A DNA stretch of 64,000 nucleotides from JAPLKB01 sp964532465 (GTDB taxonomy: Bacteria; Desulfobacterota; Syntrophorhabdia; Syntrophorhabdales; Syntrophorhabdaceae), in NCBI GenBank assembly GCA_964532465.1, contig CAZHHX010000001.1, positions 1 through 64,000 on the forward strand. The letters are read 5' to 3'. The notes under the pieces are model-generated. The model was not told the DNA's origin. It did not search any database and saw only the letters and a list, made by a program, of their open reading frames with translations. Both the position numbers and the translations under genes were made by a program. Position 1 is the stretch's first letter, and each line of letters starts with the position of its first letter. Of the stretch, positions 33,743 through 42,118 are shown piece after piece.

Positions 33743-35665
33743 ATGATAAAAGAATACACCATAGAAAATTTCAAGGCCTTTGCTGGTCCGGCAACCGTTC
33801 CTATTAAACCTATTACCCTCATTTTCGGGCCAAATTCTTCTGGTAAAAGTTCAATTTTTCAGTCACTATTAATGCTGAAGCAGACCCTGGAAGAAAAAGC
33901 AACTTCAGAACCGACCATTTCCACTAAAGGAATTTTGGTAGATTTGGGTGGTTTCCTTGATATCGCTCATAAGCATAAAATTAATATAAATGAATGCTGT
34001 TCATTTAAAGTCCATTTTACAGAATATCCTAAACTTGCTTCTGCCTTAGTTTCAGAGGAACATTTTCCAATAGAGGCTCGGCTTGATTCGGTAACAACAG
34101 ATAGCTTCCGTGAACTATGTAATGCTGTTGAGAATGATAGTCATGGTCTTGAGTTCAAGTTTAGTTACGACAAAACTCTTGGAGGTGTTTTGTCAGAGAT
34201 GAAACTGTATTTAGGAAATACATCATATCCTTTCATAACATATCGCGCCGGCAAAAAAACACCTCCTTCTATTACTTCCGGTAAGAGAAGCAAAAGAAAA
34301 TTTAGAATCGCAGAGATTGATAAAAACCATTCTTTTTGGTCAAAATTATCTTCGTCCAGATCCGGCAGAGATAAGTTCAAAGATGAATATCCTATTTTTA
34401 CTGAATTAAGAGAAGCAATAAAAAAAACGGGCCGCAAGACTTCAAATCCAAACGCCTTTATTGCTCAAATCAGAATAAAAATGAAAATGCAAGGTCTTAA
34501 ACCACCGAAGTATAACAATAAATTTTTCTATTTTCTTGATAAGGAGTTATTGAGCTTACCGGAATTATATACTTTGTTATCAGAGAAAAATGATTTAGAT
34601 TATTTATCTCCAATTTTCCAAGAAATTGAACCTATACTCAATAAACCTTATAAAGAAATAACCGGTCCTGAAAAAAATGTCATAAAAAGATTCAACCGCA
34701 TAATATTTAATCATACTTTTAGAGATTGCCTAAACTTTCCCTATGGTTCTTCTTATGAAAGTTTTGTTTATGATACAACAACAGATTGCAAAGATGAAAA
34801 TGGAAGTATGAGGGATTGGATTTTTTATCCCATAAAAGGTTTAGAGGATTCGTGGATTACAGTTGACCGATTTTTACCGAACTCCGTAAAAGGACATGAC
34901 CCGGTCGAGATAATTTATGAAAATCAAGATACTGAAGATCCGGATTCAGAAAATTTGTCACTGTTAACCTTGGCGTCTTCTCACGATTTTCGTCGTTTCC
35001 TTGACAGCATAATATATATGGGACCAATGAGAGAATGGCCTCACCGTTATTACTCATCTACTGGAAGGTCAATTGAGGAGGTTGGTACTAAGGGTGAGAA
35101 AACATACGATGTACTCATTCGGAACGATGATCTCATAAACAAGGTTAACAACAAATTGGAGAGTTTAGGACTCATTTATAAACTTAAGATTGTTCTGCTT
35201 GGTAATGAAACAGAAGGCATCTATGATTTATACGCTATTAAATTATATGATAGTCTTATGGATGTATATCTTTACCCTACGGACGTAGGTTTTGGTGTAA
35301 GTCAGGTATTGCCAATCATTGTTCAAAGTATGCTTTCCAAAGAAAAAACGATATTAATTGAACAACCCGAACTGCACCTTCATCCTGCCCAACAGGCCGA
35401 ACTTGGCGATATGTTCATTGAAGCTGCTTTGGGGGAAAACAAAAATACTTTTCTCATTGAAACCCACAGCGAACATCTTATTTTAAGGATTCAAAAACGT
35501 ATAAGGGAAAAGAAGCTAAGGCCTGAGGATGTAGCAGTAATATATGTATCAAAAGAGGATGGTGGTTCCAAATGCTTAGAGTTGAGGCTTGATGAAGAAG
35601 GAAATTTTATTGATCATTGGCCTGATGGTTTTTTTGAGGAAAGATATATGGAGATGTTTGATTAA
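33743..35665 (+). CDS. AAA family ATPase (DUF3696-like, OLD/RecF-type fold)
   Basis: A 640-aa ABC/SMC-like ATPase. Start ATG 33743 follows AGGAG. Begins IKEYTIENFKAFAGPATVPI and has Walker A GPNSSGKS (29-36). After a large insert, the C-terminal lobe shows the signature GFGVSQVLPI (about 514), Walker B TILIEQPELHLHP (about 535), and switch histidine in ETHSEHLI. The end is the DUF3696-like PDGFFEERYMEMFD. Such ATPases often work with a nuclease in anti-phage systems (Septu- and Gabija-like logic); here the partners are the two following genes. Its stop directly abuts the next ATG. Function as defence is inferred. Confidence 0.85.
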   Translation: MIKEYTIENFKAFAGPATVPIKPITLIFGPNSSGKSSIFQSLLMLKQTLEEKATSEPTISTKGILVDLGGFLDIAHKHKININECCSFKVHFTEYPKLASALVSEEHFPIEARLDSVTTDSFRELCNAVENDSHGLEFKFSYDKTLGGVLSEMKLYLGNTSYPFITYRAGKKTPPSITSGKRSKRKFRIAEIDKNHSFWSKLSSSRSGRDKFKDEYPIFTELREAIKKTGRKTSNPNAFIAQIRIKMKMQGLKPPKYNNKFFYFLDKELLSLPELYTLLSEKNDLDYLSPIFQEIEPILNKPYKEITGPEKNVIKRFNRIIFNHTFRDCLNFPYGSSYESFVYDTTTDCKDENGSMRDWIFYPIKGLEDSWITVDRFLPNSVKGHDPVEIIYENQDTEDPDSENLSLLTLASSHDFRRFLDSIIYMGPMREWPHRYYSSTGRSIEEVGTKGEKTYDVLIRNDDLINKVNNKLESLGLIYKLKIVLLGNETEGIYDLYAIKLYDSLMDVYLYPTDVGFGVSQVLPIIVQSMLSKEKTILIEQPELHLHPAQQAELGDMFIEAALGENKNTFLIETHSEHLILRIQKRIREKKLRPEDVAVIYVSKEDGGSKCLELRLDEEGNFIDHWPDGFFEERYMEMFD

Positions 35666-36730
35666 ATGATATACTCAACCATTCTGCTCCCTTCGGCACT
35701 TTCAACTGAAAACTTAAAGGCCGGTCAAGATTCGGCATACTGTGATAGTTCTGTGAGGATCTTGGATGATCTTATACAAAACTGTTTTCTCCTTGTCGAT
35801 GAGGGCGGTGTCATCGAAAAAGAGCTTTTTAATGCTGTAAGAAACTCTTGGCCGATACAGTATCGAAAAAGAGGTTTGGAGAGACTGACTTTGCTGAGAT
35901 GCAGAGGTAGGTTTGTTAGGCTTGCACAAATAAGATATGACCTCGTCCAGGATTGCACTAAAATTGCATGTAAGCATGGCGTTGGGATATCCTTAAAGAA
36001 TGAGACGGACGCCTTAATAGTCGGTGAAAATTGCCATACTTGTGCCAAGGCTTATCTGAAAGAAGTAAGACCTCCTTGTCAGACGGACATTGTGAATGCC
36101 TGGGCTGAATATTCATTATCGAACTTTTATAAGAAAAGACGAATCATGCGGATAATCCTAAAAAACGGTGAATGGACCAAGAAGAATTTCGAAAATAATA
36201 TTCTGGCACCAATTCTTCGCTTCGCAAAGCACGTGAAGATTATAGATAGGCAAATAGGGCGAACAGCCAGAAAAGACAAAGAAGAATTGAGTGAAAACTA
36301 TTTCCGAACCCTCCACTGGATTATCCAATTATTTTCAGATATTTCAACAGTCAATAACCGGACTATTGAAATATATTGTGGCATAATTGCCGATAAAGAC
36401 AAACGAACCAAGGAACCATCAAATAAAGCGGAGTTAAGAAACAAGCTTAACGCTCTTGAAACTTTTGAAAGAAACCTTCAACCGGAGCTTAAAAAGAAAG
36501 GAATTACTATTCGTGTATATAAGAAAAAGGAATTGTTGGGTAAAGAAGTGCCTCATGCAAGATACCTCACAACCGATCAGCAGATCGGATATAATATTGA
36601 TCGCGGGTTTGACATACTTCGAGATGACAACATGATAAGGGATGTAGACGTGTCAGTCTGTGATAACCAAAAAGATTTAGGGAAAATAGTAAATGCAGCT
36701 CGACTGCTCCCTGATTTCCAGGAATTGTAG
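35666..36730 (+). CDS. Unknown protein, second gene of the ATPase cassette
   Basis: A 354-aa protein translated directly after the ATPase stop, so they are almost certainly coupled. The N-terminal half has a conserved-looking aspartate/glutamate-rich start (ILDDLIQNCFLLVDEGGVIEKEL) and a C-x2-C (NCHTCAK). The C-terminal part has ITIRVYKKKELLGKEVPHAR followed by YLTTDQQIGYNIDRGFDIL, resembling the H-x-R-[YF]-[LI]-x-T/D pattern seen in phospholipase-D-like and MIT-like domains that occur in conflict systems. It has no membrane segment. I do not recognise the family; a nuclease or effector role is a guess from context. Confidence 0.7.
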   Translation: MIYSTILLPSALSTENLKAGQDSAYCDSSVRILDDLIQNCFLLVDEGGVIEKELFNAVRNSWPIQYRKRGLERLTLLRCRGRFVRLAQIRYDLVQDCTKIACKHGVGISLKNETDALIVGENCHTCAKAYLKEVRPPCQTDIVNAWAEYSLSNFYKKRRIMRIILKNGEWTKKNFENNILAPILRFAKHVKIIDRQIGRTARKDKEELSENYFRTLHWIIQLFSDISTVNNRTIEIYCGIIADKDKRTKEPSNKAELRNKLNALETFERNLQPELKKKGITIRVYKKKELLGKEVPHARYLTTDQQIGYNIDRGFDILRDDNMIRDVDVSVCDNQKDLGKIVNAARLLPDFQEL

Positions 36731-36737
36731 AGGGACG

Positions 36738-37890
36738 ATGTTCCCATTTCCCAAAAAGCTGATAACCTTGAACAATCTTCACAATCCAGATTCCTATATA
36801 TGCGACCTTAAGCAATGCCCGTATTTTGAGAAGTATTTATGGAACATCTGCAAGAAACTTATCGTATCCTGCAGTAACCCAATGGCCACCACTCTTGTGA
36901 GGGATTATTTTGACAATAATCTTGAATATTATGATGCTTGCCTTAAATTACTCGTCAGTTCAATTGGCGAAGGTAATATGGAAAGCATCATTTCTGAACT
37001 AATGGCAGAGAGTTATCCGCACACTGAAAACTTTGAAAAAAAGTTAGCTTCAATAGAAGGAGAAATTGTTTGTTTTACACAGCTATCATCATTATACCCA
37101 AATCTGCGAAAGATCAATTTTGTAGGAGACTGGGAGAATGATCAAGTTCTCGTCTCAGTCAAAACAGTTCTCGCAGAAGATTTCAATTACCACGTCATAG
37201 AGAACTGCCTGATCAGTTTATTTTATATAGAGGAGTTGAGCCTGATAAGAAATTATGAGATACGCGTTACTCACGGAAATAACATAGATGACAAGTTTCT
37301 AAGTGAAGTGCTTCTTTATATGGGAAAATCTGCCAAATATCTTGGGAGATTTAGATGTGTTTGTATCTGATGAGAAATCTCAGTCGATTATCTACCAAAA
37401 GGCCAGACGTGATATTCAAAGGACTTTTAAGATTGATGGTTATACTTGTAAACCAAGTCAGCGAAATATTGACATTAACGAGCAAAGAGTTGGGAATGGG
37501 ACACCACCTTCAACACATTCTCTTTCTCTGGAATTTCGTGAGGCAATTCCTGATGCTGAAGTTGGCTCGGTCAGCAGCGACCTTGATGAATTTTGGGTAG
37601 GAAGCCAACCAGAATGGGAGAAACTTCGAGCGAAGATTTTGCCCAAAATCGAGAAGTTTGACCAAGCATTTTTGGCAAGAACCAAAAAGGAGTTTGTTGG
37701 GTGTATACCGATAATATGGCACCCCAAGTATGATGAGAATTATACTTTTAATAATTTTCCCAATATTCGCAATAGGCTACTCGATTTGACCGCAGAGAAA
37801 CCTTACAAAATGTTTTTTTACTTGGTTCCTCAAGTATTTTTTGGCAAAGCCAAAATTTTGTGCATAAACGATTGTGACAACCGAATTTGA
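36738..37890 (+). pseudogene. Third gene of the ATPase cassette, nuclease-like, frameshifted
   Basis: Start ATG at 36738, eight bases after the previous stop with AGAGGG upstream. The first frame runs to a stop at 37368-37370. The next frame is open from 37303 to 37890 and continues the same protein smoothly (GDLDVFVSDEKSQSI). A single indel at 37320-37360 splits it; the intact product would be about 383 aa. The centre reads INFVGDWENDQVLVSVKTVLA, like the D...(E/S)xK core of PD-(D/E)XK nucleases with a serine in the glutamate place. The second half contains VGSQPEWEKLRAKILPKI. Not a family I can name. Natural inactivation or an assembly error are both possible. Confidence 0.65.
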
Positions 37891-37923
37891 ACCACGGTTG
37901 AAATTTCTTCAACCTTAGTTGAA
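37887..37923. promoter_or_regulatory. Dyad sites c1 and c2, candidate enhancer of the second operon
   Basis: Two dyads, TTGAACC-AC-GGTTGAA (37887-37902) and TTCAACC-TT-AGTTGAA (37908-37923), are 21 bp centre to centre, two helical turns, so bound dimers would face the same side. They lie 95-132 bp upstream of the sigma54 -24 element at 38019. The internal pair GGTTGAA/TTCAACC could also act as a hairpin after the third cassette gene. Confidence 0.55.
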
Positions 37924-38017
37924 ACAACTGTTCTCGAACATTCTTCCTCTACAACCCTGATCCGTGTTAAACCCCCAATAACCTGACTTTTCTGCCTTTT
38001 CAATACCTTCCTTCTTC

Positions 38018-38032
38018 TGGCATATCTCTTGC
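38018..38032 (+). promoter_or_regulatory. Second sigma54 promoter
   Basis: TGGCAT-ATCTC-TTGC, with GG (38019-38020) and GC (38031-38032) exactly 10 bp apart. One mismatch to TGGCAC. Start of transcription is expected near 38044, five bases before the first small ORF. Confidence 0.7.
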
Positions 38033-38048
38033 TCTATATAAAGACAAG

Positions 38049-38234
38049 ATGGTAATGGAAGATGACATATTTGACATGCTCGGTATTTCGTTCTTTGCTT
38101 CAGGCGGGGAGTGGTGTTCATTAAAGAATATGCCGTGCATCCCGCTTTCAGCCTGCAGCAGTTATATGGATGAGAACAAATGCAGATACTTGACTTCCAA
38201 ATGCGAGGAAGATGATGGAAATACAAATAAATAA
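38049..38234 (+). CDS. Small cysteine-rich protein (61 aa)
   Basis: The ATG at 38049 lies about five bases after the predicted sigma54 start site, so it would be near-leaderless; a second in-frame ATG is at 38055. The protein is acidic at both ends and has four cysteines spaced C-x(8)-C-x(6)-C in its middle (CSSYMDENKCRYLTSKCEED), which could bind metal. No recognised family. The weak start signal keeps confidence moderate. Confidence 0.45.
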   Translation: MVMEDDIFDMLGISFFASGGEWCSLKNMPCIPLSACSSYMDENKCRYLTSKCEEDDGNTNK

Positions 38235-38254
38235 AGACATTAAGAGGAGAAATT

Positions 38255-38305
38255 ATGGAAGTTTTAATCCTACTTGCCCTGATAAGTCTTCTATTCAAAA
38301 AATAG
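38255..38305 (+). CDS. Tiny hydrophobic peptide (16 aa)
   Basis: A good ribosome site (AAGAGGAG) precedes ATG at 38255. The product MEVLILLALISLLFKK is a single hydrophobic helix ending in two lysines, like small membrane peptides or type I toxins. It lies 20 bp after the 61-aa ORF and 31 bp before the next, in the second sigma54 operon. Confidence 0.4.
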   Translation: MEVLILLALISLLFKK

Positions 38306-38336
38306 TAATGTACTTTATACAACACAAGGAGGCTGC

Positions 38337-38405
38337 ATGTTGATAAAGAGCCCGTGGATTGAAAGAATCAATGAAGGTCAAGAAACACAGGAGGTCAATT
38401 CTTGA
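38337..38405 (+). CDS. 22-aa peptide coupled to the metalloprotease gene
   Basis: ATG at 38337 has a strong AAGGAGG. The 22 codons (MLIKSPWIERINEG...) end with TGA that overlaps the TTG start of the next gene (TTGA). This arrangement suggests translational coupling; the peptide itself may be only a leader. Confidence 0.5.
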   Translation: MLIKSPWIERINEGQETQEVNS

Positions 38406-38845
38406 AAGATACTATGGAAATATCATCAGAGATGCCCAAAGATAGCGCCTTAACAGTGGAGGGTTATCAGAAGATTGTTGATGATACACTAATAATATTA
38501 AATCTTGAATGTGAAATTGCGGTTACGGTAACCATAGCTGATATCGCAAGGGGAAGGGGTTATTTTGTTGAGAAAAAAATCATTCTTCCTGCATGGCTGT
38601 GCGAGTATGACTTAGCATACCAGATATATTATGTTATTCATGAACTGGTGCATTGTTTGTTGGGGTATAAACATGACAAAGTATTTAAAAAAGTCGAGAG
38701 CATTTTGTTGGATATGTGGGATATTAGGATTGTGAGATTGAGAGTATACCCCAAAAAACTGTTCCTTGATGGCAAAGAAATTTTTAATATTCCATACAAA
38801 CAGTGTGATACTGATTCTTCAGGAATTGAAGATAAAGCAGCATGA
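38402..38845 (+). CDS. Small HExxH zinc metalloprotease-like protein
   Basis: Starts at TTG 38402, seven bases after AGGAGG; the ATG at 38414 is a weaker option. The 147-aa protein has the zinc motif HELVHCLLGYKHD (about residues 80-92), with H-E-L-V-H and a third histidine seven residues later, as in YgjP/SprT/WLM-type zincins. There is no signal peptide. It is the last gene of the operon driven by the 38018 sigma54 promoter. The substrate is unknown; a cytoplasmic protease released in response to the regulator signal is a reasonable idea. Confidence 0.7.
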   Translation: MKDTMEISSEMPKDSALTVEGYQKIVDDTLIILNLECEIAVTVTIADIARGRGYFVEKKIILPAWLCEYDLAYQIYYVIHELVHCLLGYKHDKVFKKVESILLDMWDIRIVRLRVYPKKLFLDGKEIFNIPYKQCDTDSSGIEDKAA

Positions 38846-39048
38846 TAGTGTAAAATCCGGTCAACCTTGAACACCCAATTTAATAAAGTCCCTACACTTT
38901 TTCAAGTTTCCCATGGGTATTATGAACAGATATTTACTCGGAATCCATTTGAGAAGTATTGCGAGTTATCTATTAATGATTTTTTGCCGGTGACATGGTG
39001 TTATCACCCTTCAGAGATGTGGAACCGGAGTTTTCTGAAGATGAAACA
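38846..39048. other. Region between the zincin gene and the ParB fragment
   Basis: No convincing gene. An open stretch from 38867 encodes a Trp/Tyr/Phe-rich 65-mer without start signal and I do not support it. Confidence 0.3.
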
Positions 39049-39390
39049 ATGGAAAAACCCGTAACCAATGCAAAAATAGAGAAAATGTTTACCGCCTACA
39101 AAAAAGCTAAACACCTGCCCTCGGGTGCTGTAGCCGGGGGCCTGCCCTCGAGTGTCTTAGTCGGGGGGAAATCAACATCTAAACCCATACCCATTAAAAA
39201 GAAGGTTGTTGTCTTACAAAACGCAAAATCATACTTTGAGAAAAAAACCGGCATGTACGCGAAACCCGACCTCCAGACTTTCCTTGATGAGCTTCGTGTT
39301 TTAGTTACTTTCATGGAAGAGCAGGTTCAGAAAGCCCCGGAAAAGGTAAATATAAAAAAGCCGGACAATAAACCAAGGCCGCAAATATAA
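39049..39390 (+). pseudogene. C-terminal fragment of a ParB-like gene (copy 3)
   Basis: From ATG at 39049 (MEKPVTNAKIEKM) to the end (NKPRPQI) it matches the last third of ParB copy 2 almost residue for residue, including KKKVVVLQNAKSYFEKKTGM. A 17-residue insert (LPSGAVAGGLPSSVLVGG) that reads like a small tandem repeat interrupts it. The N-terminal ParB domain is missing. The region right after the stop also matches that of copy 2. It is the right-hand boundary of the accessory island. Confidence 0.75.
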
Positions 39391-39699
39391 GAGCGTGCGC
39401 CTTCGGCGACTGTACCGGCGGCAAGCTTCGCGTTGCACTGAGAGCAGGGATTATCGCATGAAACATGAAGCCTTATTTCGGATGAGCAAAAATCGAGCAT
39501 GATTGCTGCCGGTAATTGAGGTGAAGGAAATATCAAAAAAACATACTTTGTTTTTACTGATATTACCGGCCAATTGACATCTGAACTTAAGAAAGACTGT
39601 CGATATCACCCGTATTTTGTTCTTGCCTCCTGTACTAAGCAGGAGTAATATAGGAAAAAACAATGTGGTATATTAATTGTTGGAAATCAATGAGATGAC
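39391..39699. other. Intergenic region after the ParB fragment
   Basis: Apart from the 40-bp match to the flank of ParB copy 2, no gene, RNA or clear promoter is seen. Confidence 0.3.
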
Positions 39700-40926
39700 A
39701 TGAACGAACTCCTTAACGAATCTGAACAGCTTGTTTACGATATCTGCAAAGGATCATTCTTGTGTCTCTGGAGCTATCCAAACCCCCTTGGAAAGGACGG
39801 AAAAGAACTTTGCGATACGCTGGTGGTGTGTGAACCCGATATCATAATATTCAGTGTAAAAGACATTGGTCTGACGGACAGCGGTGACTTGTCTGTCAAT
39901 TGGGAGCGCTGGAGGAAGCGGGCAATTGATGCCTCAGCTAAGCAAATATACGGCGCAGAAAGATGGCTCGATGGGTCTTTTCAGGTTATCCGTAGCGACG
40001 GTAGCCCCGGAATAAAACTGCCCGGTCGGGAGGTCAGGCGAGTTCATCGAGTCGCTGTCGCCCTCGGAGGCCAAGGCAAAGTTCCTATCAGTTTCGGGGA
40101 TTTCGGAAAAGGATTTGTTCACGTTTTCGACAAAACCTCTCTGAGTGCAATCATGGGTGAATTGGACACGATAGAGGATTTTGTTGATTACCTGTCTGCC
40201 AAAGAAGCACTATATCTATCCGGAAAGATAACGCTATTCCAAGGCGGAGAGGAGAACCTTCTTGCTCTCTACCTACATAATGGACGTCAATTCCCGGAGA
40301 AGTTTGACCTGTTCGTTATCGACAACAACCTCTGGGCGAGGTTCAAAGACAATGAGTACTATAAGGCAAGAAAGGAGACCGATTCCGTAAGCTATGCATG
40401 GGACCAGCTTGTTGAGACTCTGAGCAACGATATACTACATGGTAATCTGGAATTTGGTCCAGAACTGAACGACTCCGAAATAGCAATCCGCACCATGGCT
40501 CGCGAGAATAGATTTGGCAGGCGGCTTATAGGAAAGTCCTTTGTGGAGTTCTATGAGCTTACTCGTGAAAAAAGAGTGAGGTCCAGAATGGCTCTTGGAA
40601 GTTCAGACGTCACGTACGTCTTCCTGGCCATGCCTCACGGCGAAGACAGAGAGTACCGGAAAGCCGAACTCTTTGGCCGATGTCTGGTCGCAAGAGGGCT
40701 CCATCAAGAGCGTAGTACTGTCATAGGCTTGGCAACGGAGCGATATGAAGAAGGAAAGGGCTATTCTTTTGATCTAATACACATGCATATTCCCCAATGG
40801 ACTGTTGAGTTGCAGGAACAAATGGACTATGCTCAAAAGGAATTTGGCTACTTCGCAAATCCAAGATTAACGAAAGTTCATGAAGACGAGTACCCGGGAA
40901 CTACTGAGAAAAAGAAAGATTTCTAA
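39700..40926 (+). CDS. Putative nuclease-related protein, gene-cassette type
   Basis: A 408-aa protein that starts NELLNESEQLVYDICKGSF and soon shows ELCDTLVVCEPDIIIFSVKD (about residues 36-55), a D-x(n)-(S)-x-K arrangement like NERD and other PD-(D/E)XK nuclease folds, then WERWRKRAIDASAKQIYGAERWL. The rest is unassigned; LDTIEDFVDYLSAKE occurs mid-protein. The stop codon lies within the first bases of an attC-like site (40923-40985), as in integron cassettes. A DNA- or RNA-cutting function is plausible but unproven. Confidence 0.7.
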   Translation: MNELLNESEQLVYDICKGSFLCLWSYPNPLGKDGKELCDTLVVCEPDIIIFSVKDIGLTDSGDLSVNWERWRKRAIDASAKQIYGAERWLDGSFQVIRSDGSPGIKLPGREVRRVHRVAVALGGQGKVPISFGDFGKGFVHVFDKTSLSAIMGELDTIEDFVDYLSAKEALYLSGKITLFQGGEENLLALYLHNGRQFPEKFDLFVIDNNLWARFKDNEYYKARKETDSVSYAWDQLVETLSNDILHGNLEFGPELNDSEIAIRTMARENRFGRRLIGKSFVEFYELTREKRVRSRMALGSSDVTYVFLAMPHGEDREYRKAELFGRCLVARGLHQERSTVIGLATERYEEGKGYSFDLIHMHIPQWTVELQEQMDYAQKEFGYFANPRLTKVHEDEYPGTTEKKKDF

Positions 40927-40985
40927 CAACTGTATGAACCGGATCAGCAACAAACGACGTTACCTCCCGGTTATGCAGGCGTTAG
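40923..40985. repeat. attC-like site (59-base-element type), first
   Basis: The ends CTAAC and GTTAG and the inner arms CTGTAT-G-AACCGG and CCGGTTATGCAG pair to form a folded hairpin with a single unpaired G, the extrahelical base typical of attC. Length 63 bp. It lies exactly between two ORFs, overlapping the stop of one and 14 bp before the next. No integrase gene is in the window. Confidence 0.6.
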
Positions 40986-40999
40986 CGGAATAACTGAAT

Positions 41000-41939
41000 A
41001 TGAATACCAATGATCGTATCTCTCCACTCAGTATCCTTCTCGACGACGTATTCTACAAGAGCAGCATTCAAGGCATGCGCAGATTCTATTTCTCGGCCAC
41101 AAAGGGCGAGCATAATTGGTTTCTGTTGAGTGACTATTACTTCGGAGACGACAAACCCAATAAGGTTATCACCTTCACGGCAATGCCTTCTTGTCCTTAT
41201 ATTCTTGATCTCAAGAGCGCAATCAAAGCGGTTGCACCGAAGGATATCAAGCACACAAGAAACGTCAACAGCGATTTTGTAGCACTGATGAACCTGCTAC
41301 CGCTTATCAATGTTGTTTTCATTTTCGACAACAAAAAGCATTTCATCTGGGACAACGTTGAAGAAGCGAAAGTGACCATGCAGGAGCATGTTAAAGTACT
41401 GCGTGCCTGTCAACCACTGGGGAACCACCGAACCAGAAAGGGCGCCTCGGCTAAGCAGAATAACCAAGAACCTGGATGTTCTGGAAAGTCTGTTAGAGAG
41501 GGGCAAGAAACTTCGAACCCTGTCGGCGATGTTCCTGATCTCTCAGCTTGGGGGGTACGTGGGCAGCGTCATCTCGCGTGAAACAGACTTGTCATCCTTG
41601 GTCTGGTTTTCCGACAGAGACAGCACTAACGAGGTCGGCAAGAACCTTATCAGGGATCTATTCCAGATTTCGCTAATAGACGTGACAAAGAAGAACATAA
41701 ACTTTAGTTTCACGTCAGCGAATTCCGGTTCCGACGAATGGTATGAAGAAATAACGAGAATTCCTGATTACATCACTGGGGCAGTTTCAGGGTTCAACTT
41801 CGACGAGAATCGAGCAATCGATCAGAAGACTGCACAGCTGCTGGGACTACACTTTCGAGCTAACATTAATAACACTTTTTTGTACAGGTTTAGAGTTGAT
41901 AATGAACAGATAAGGCTGCAACGGACGGTCATCACGTGA
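41000..41939 (+). pseudogene. Cassette gene of unknown function, frameshifted
   Basis: Starts at 41000, 14 bp after the attC-like site. The first frame (MNTNDRISPLSILLDDVFYK...) is open to 41581, but from about 41400 the natural continuation is in the next frame, open to 41939 (ERAPRLSRITKNLDVLESLLERGKKLRTLSAMFLISQLGG). A single indel at about 41400-41420 separates them; the intact protein would be about 312 aa. Family unknown. Confidence 0.6.
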
Positions 41940-42005
41940 TCCATCGTTGAAAATGGAAGAAAAGTTCTTGGGCAAGCCTGCCATTAGGCCAGCGAAGAAA
42001 GGGCC

Positions 42006-42068
42006 GCCAACAACGGCATGAAGCGGATCGCGGCACTGGCCGGCCGCTCCGGGTTATGTCGAGCATTA
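42006..42068. repeat. attC-like site, second (degenerate)
   Basis: CCAACAACGGCAT-G-AAGCGG and CCGGGTTATGTCGAGCATTA pair imperfectly, again with an unpaired G after CAT, parallel to the first site. It follows the stop at 41939 and precedes a toxin-antitoxin pair, so the latter could be a third cassette. Confidence 0.5.
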
Positions 42069-42083
42069 AGCTCAAAAGTAATA

Positions 42084-42113
42084 TTGACAAAAGGCACACA
42101 TTGTCGTAATCAT
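42084..42113 (+). promoter_or_regulatory. Promoter of the toxin-antitoxin pair (near-leaderless)
   Basis: TTGACA (42084-42089) and AATCAT (42108-42113) with an 18-bp spacer, then five bases to the ATG at 42119. No Shine-Dalgarno is visible, so the toxin mRNA is likely leaderless. Confidence 0.45.
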
Positions 42114-42118
42114 ATTGC

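Noticed and set aside
37915..38325. Long minus-strand open frame opposite the small ORFs
   Set aside because: No start signal, low-complexity Arg/Cys composition, and it covers the sigma54 promoter region on the other strand.
38867..39064. 65-residue aromatic-rich open frame before the ParB fragment
   Set aside because: No ribosome site and no resemblance to known proteins; it overlaps the ParB-like fragment in another frame.
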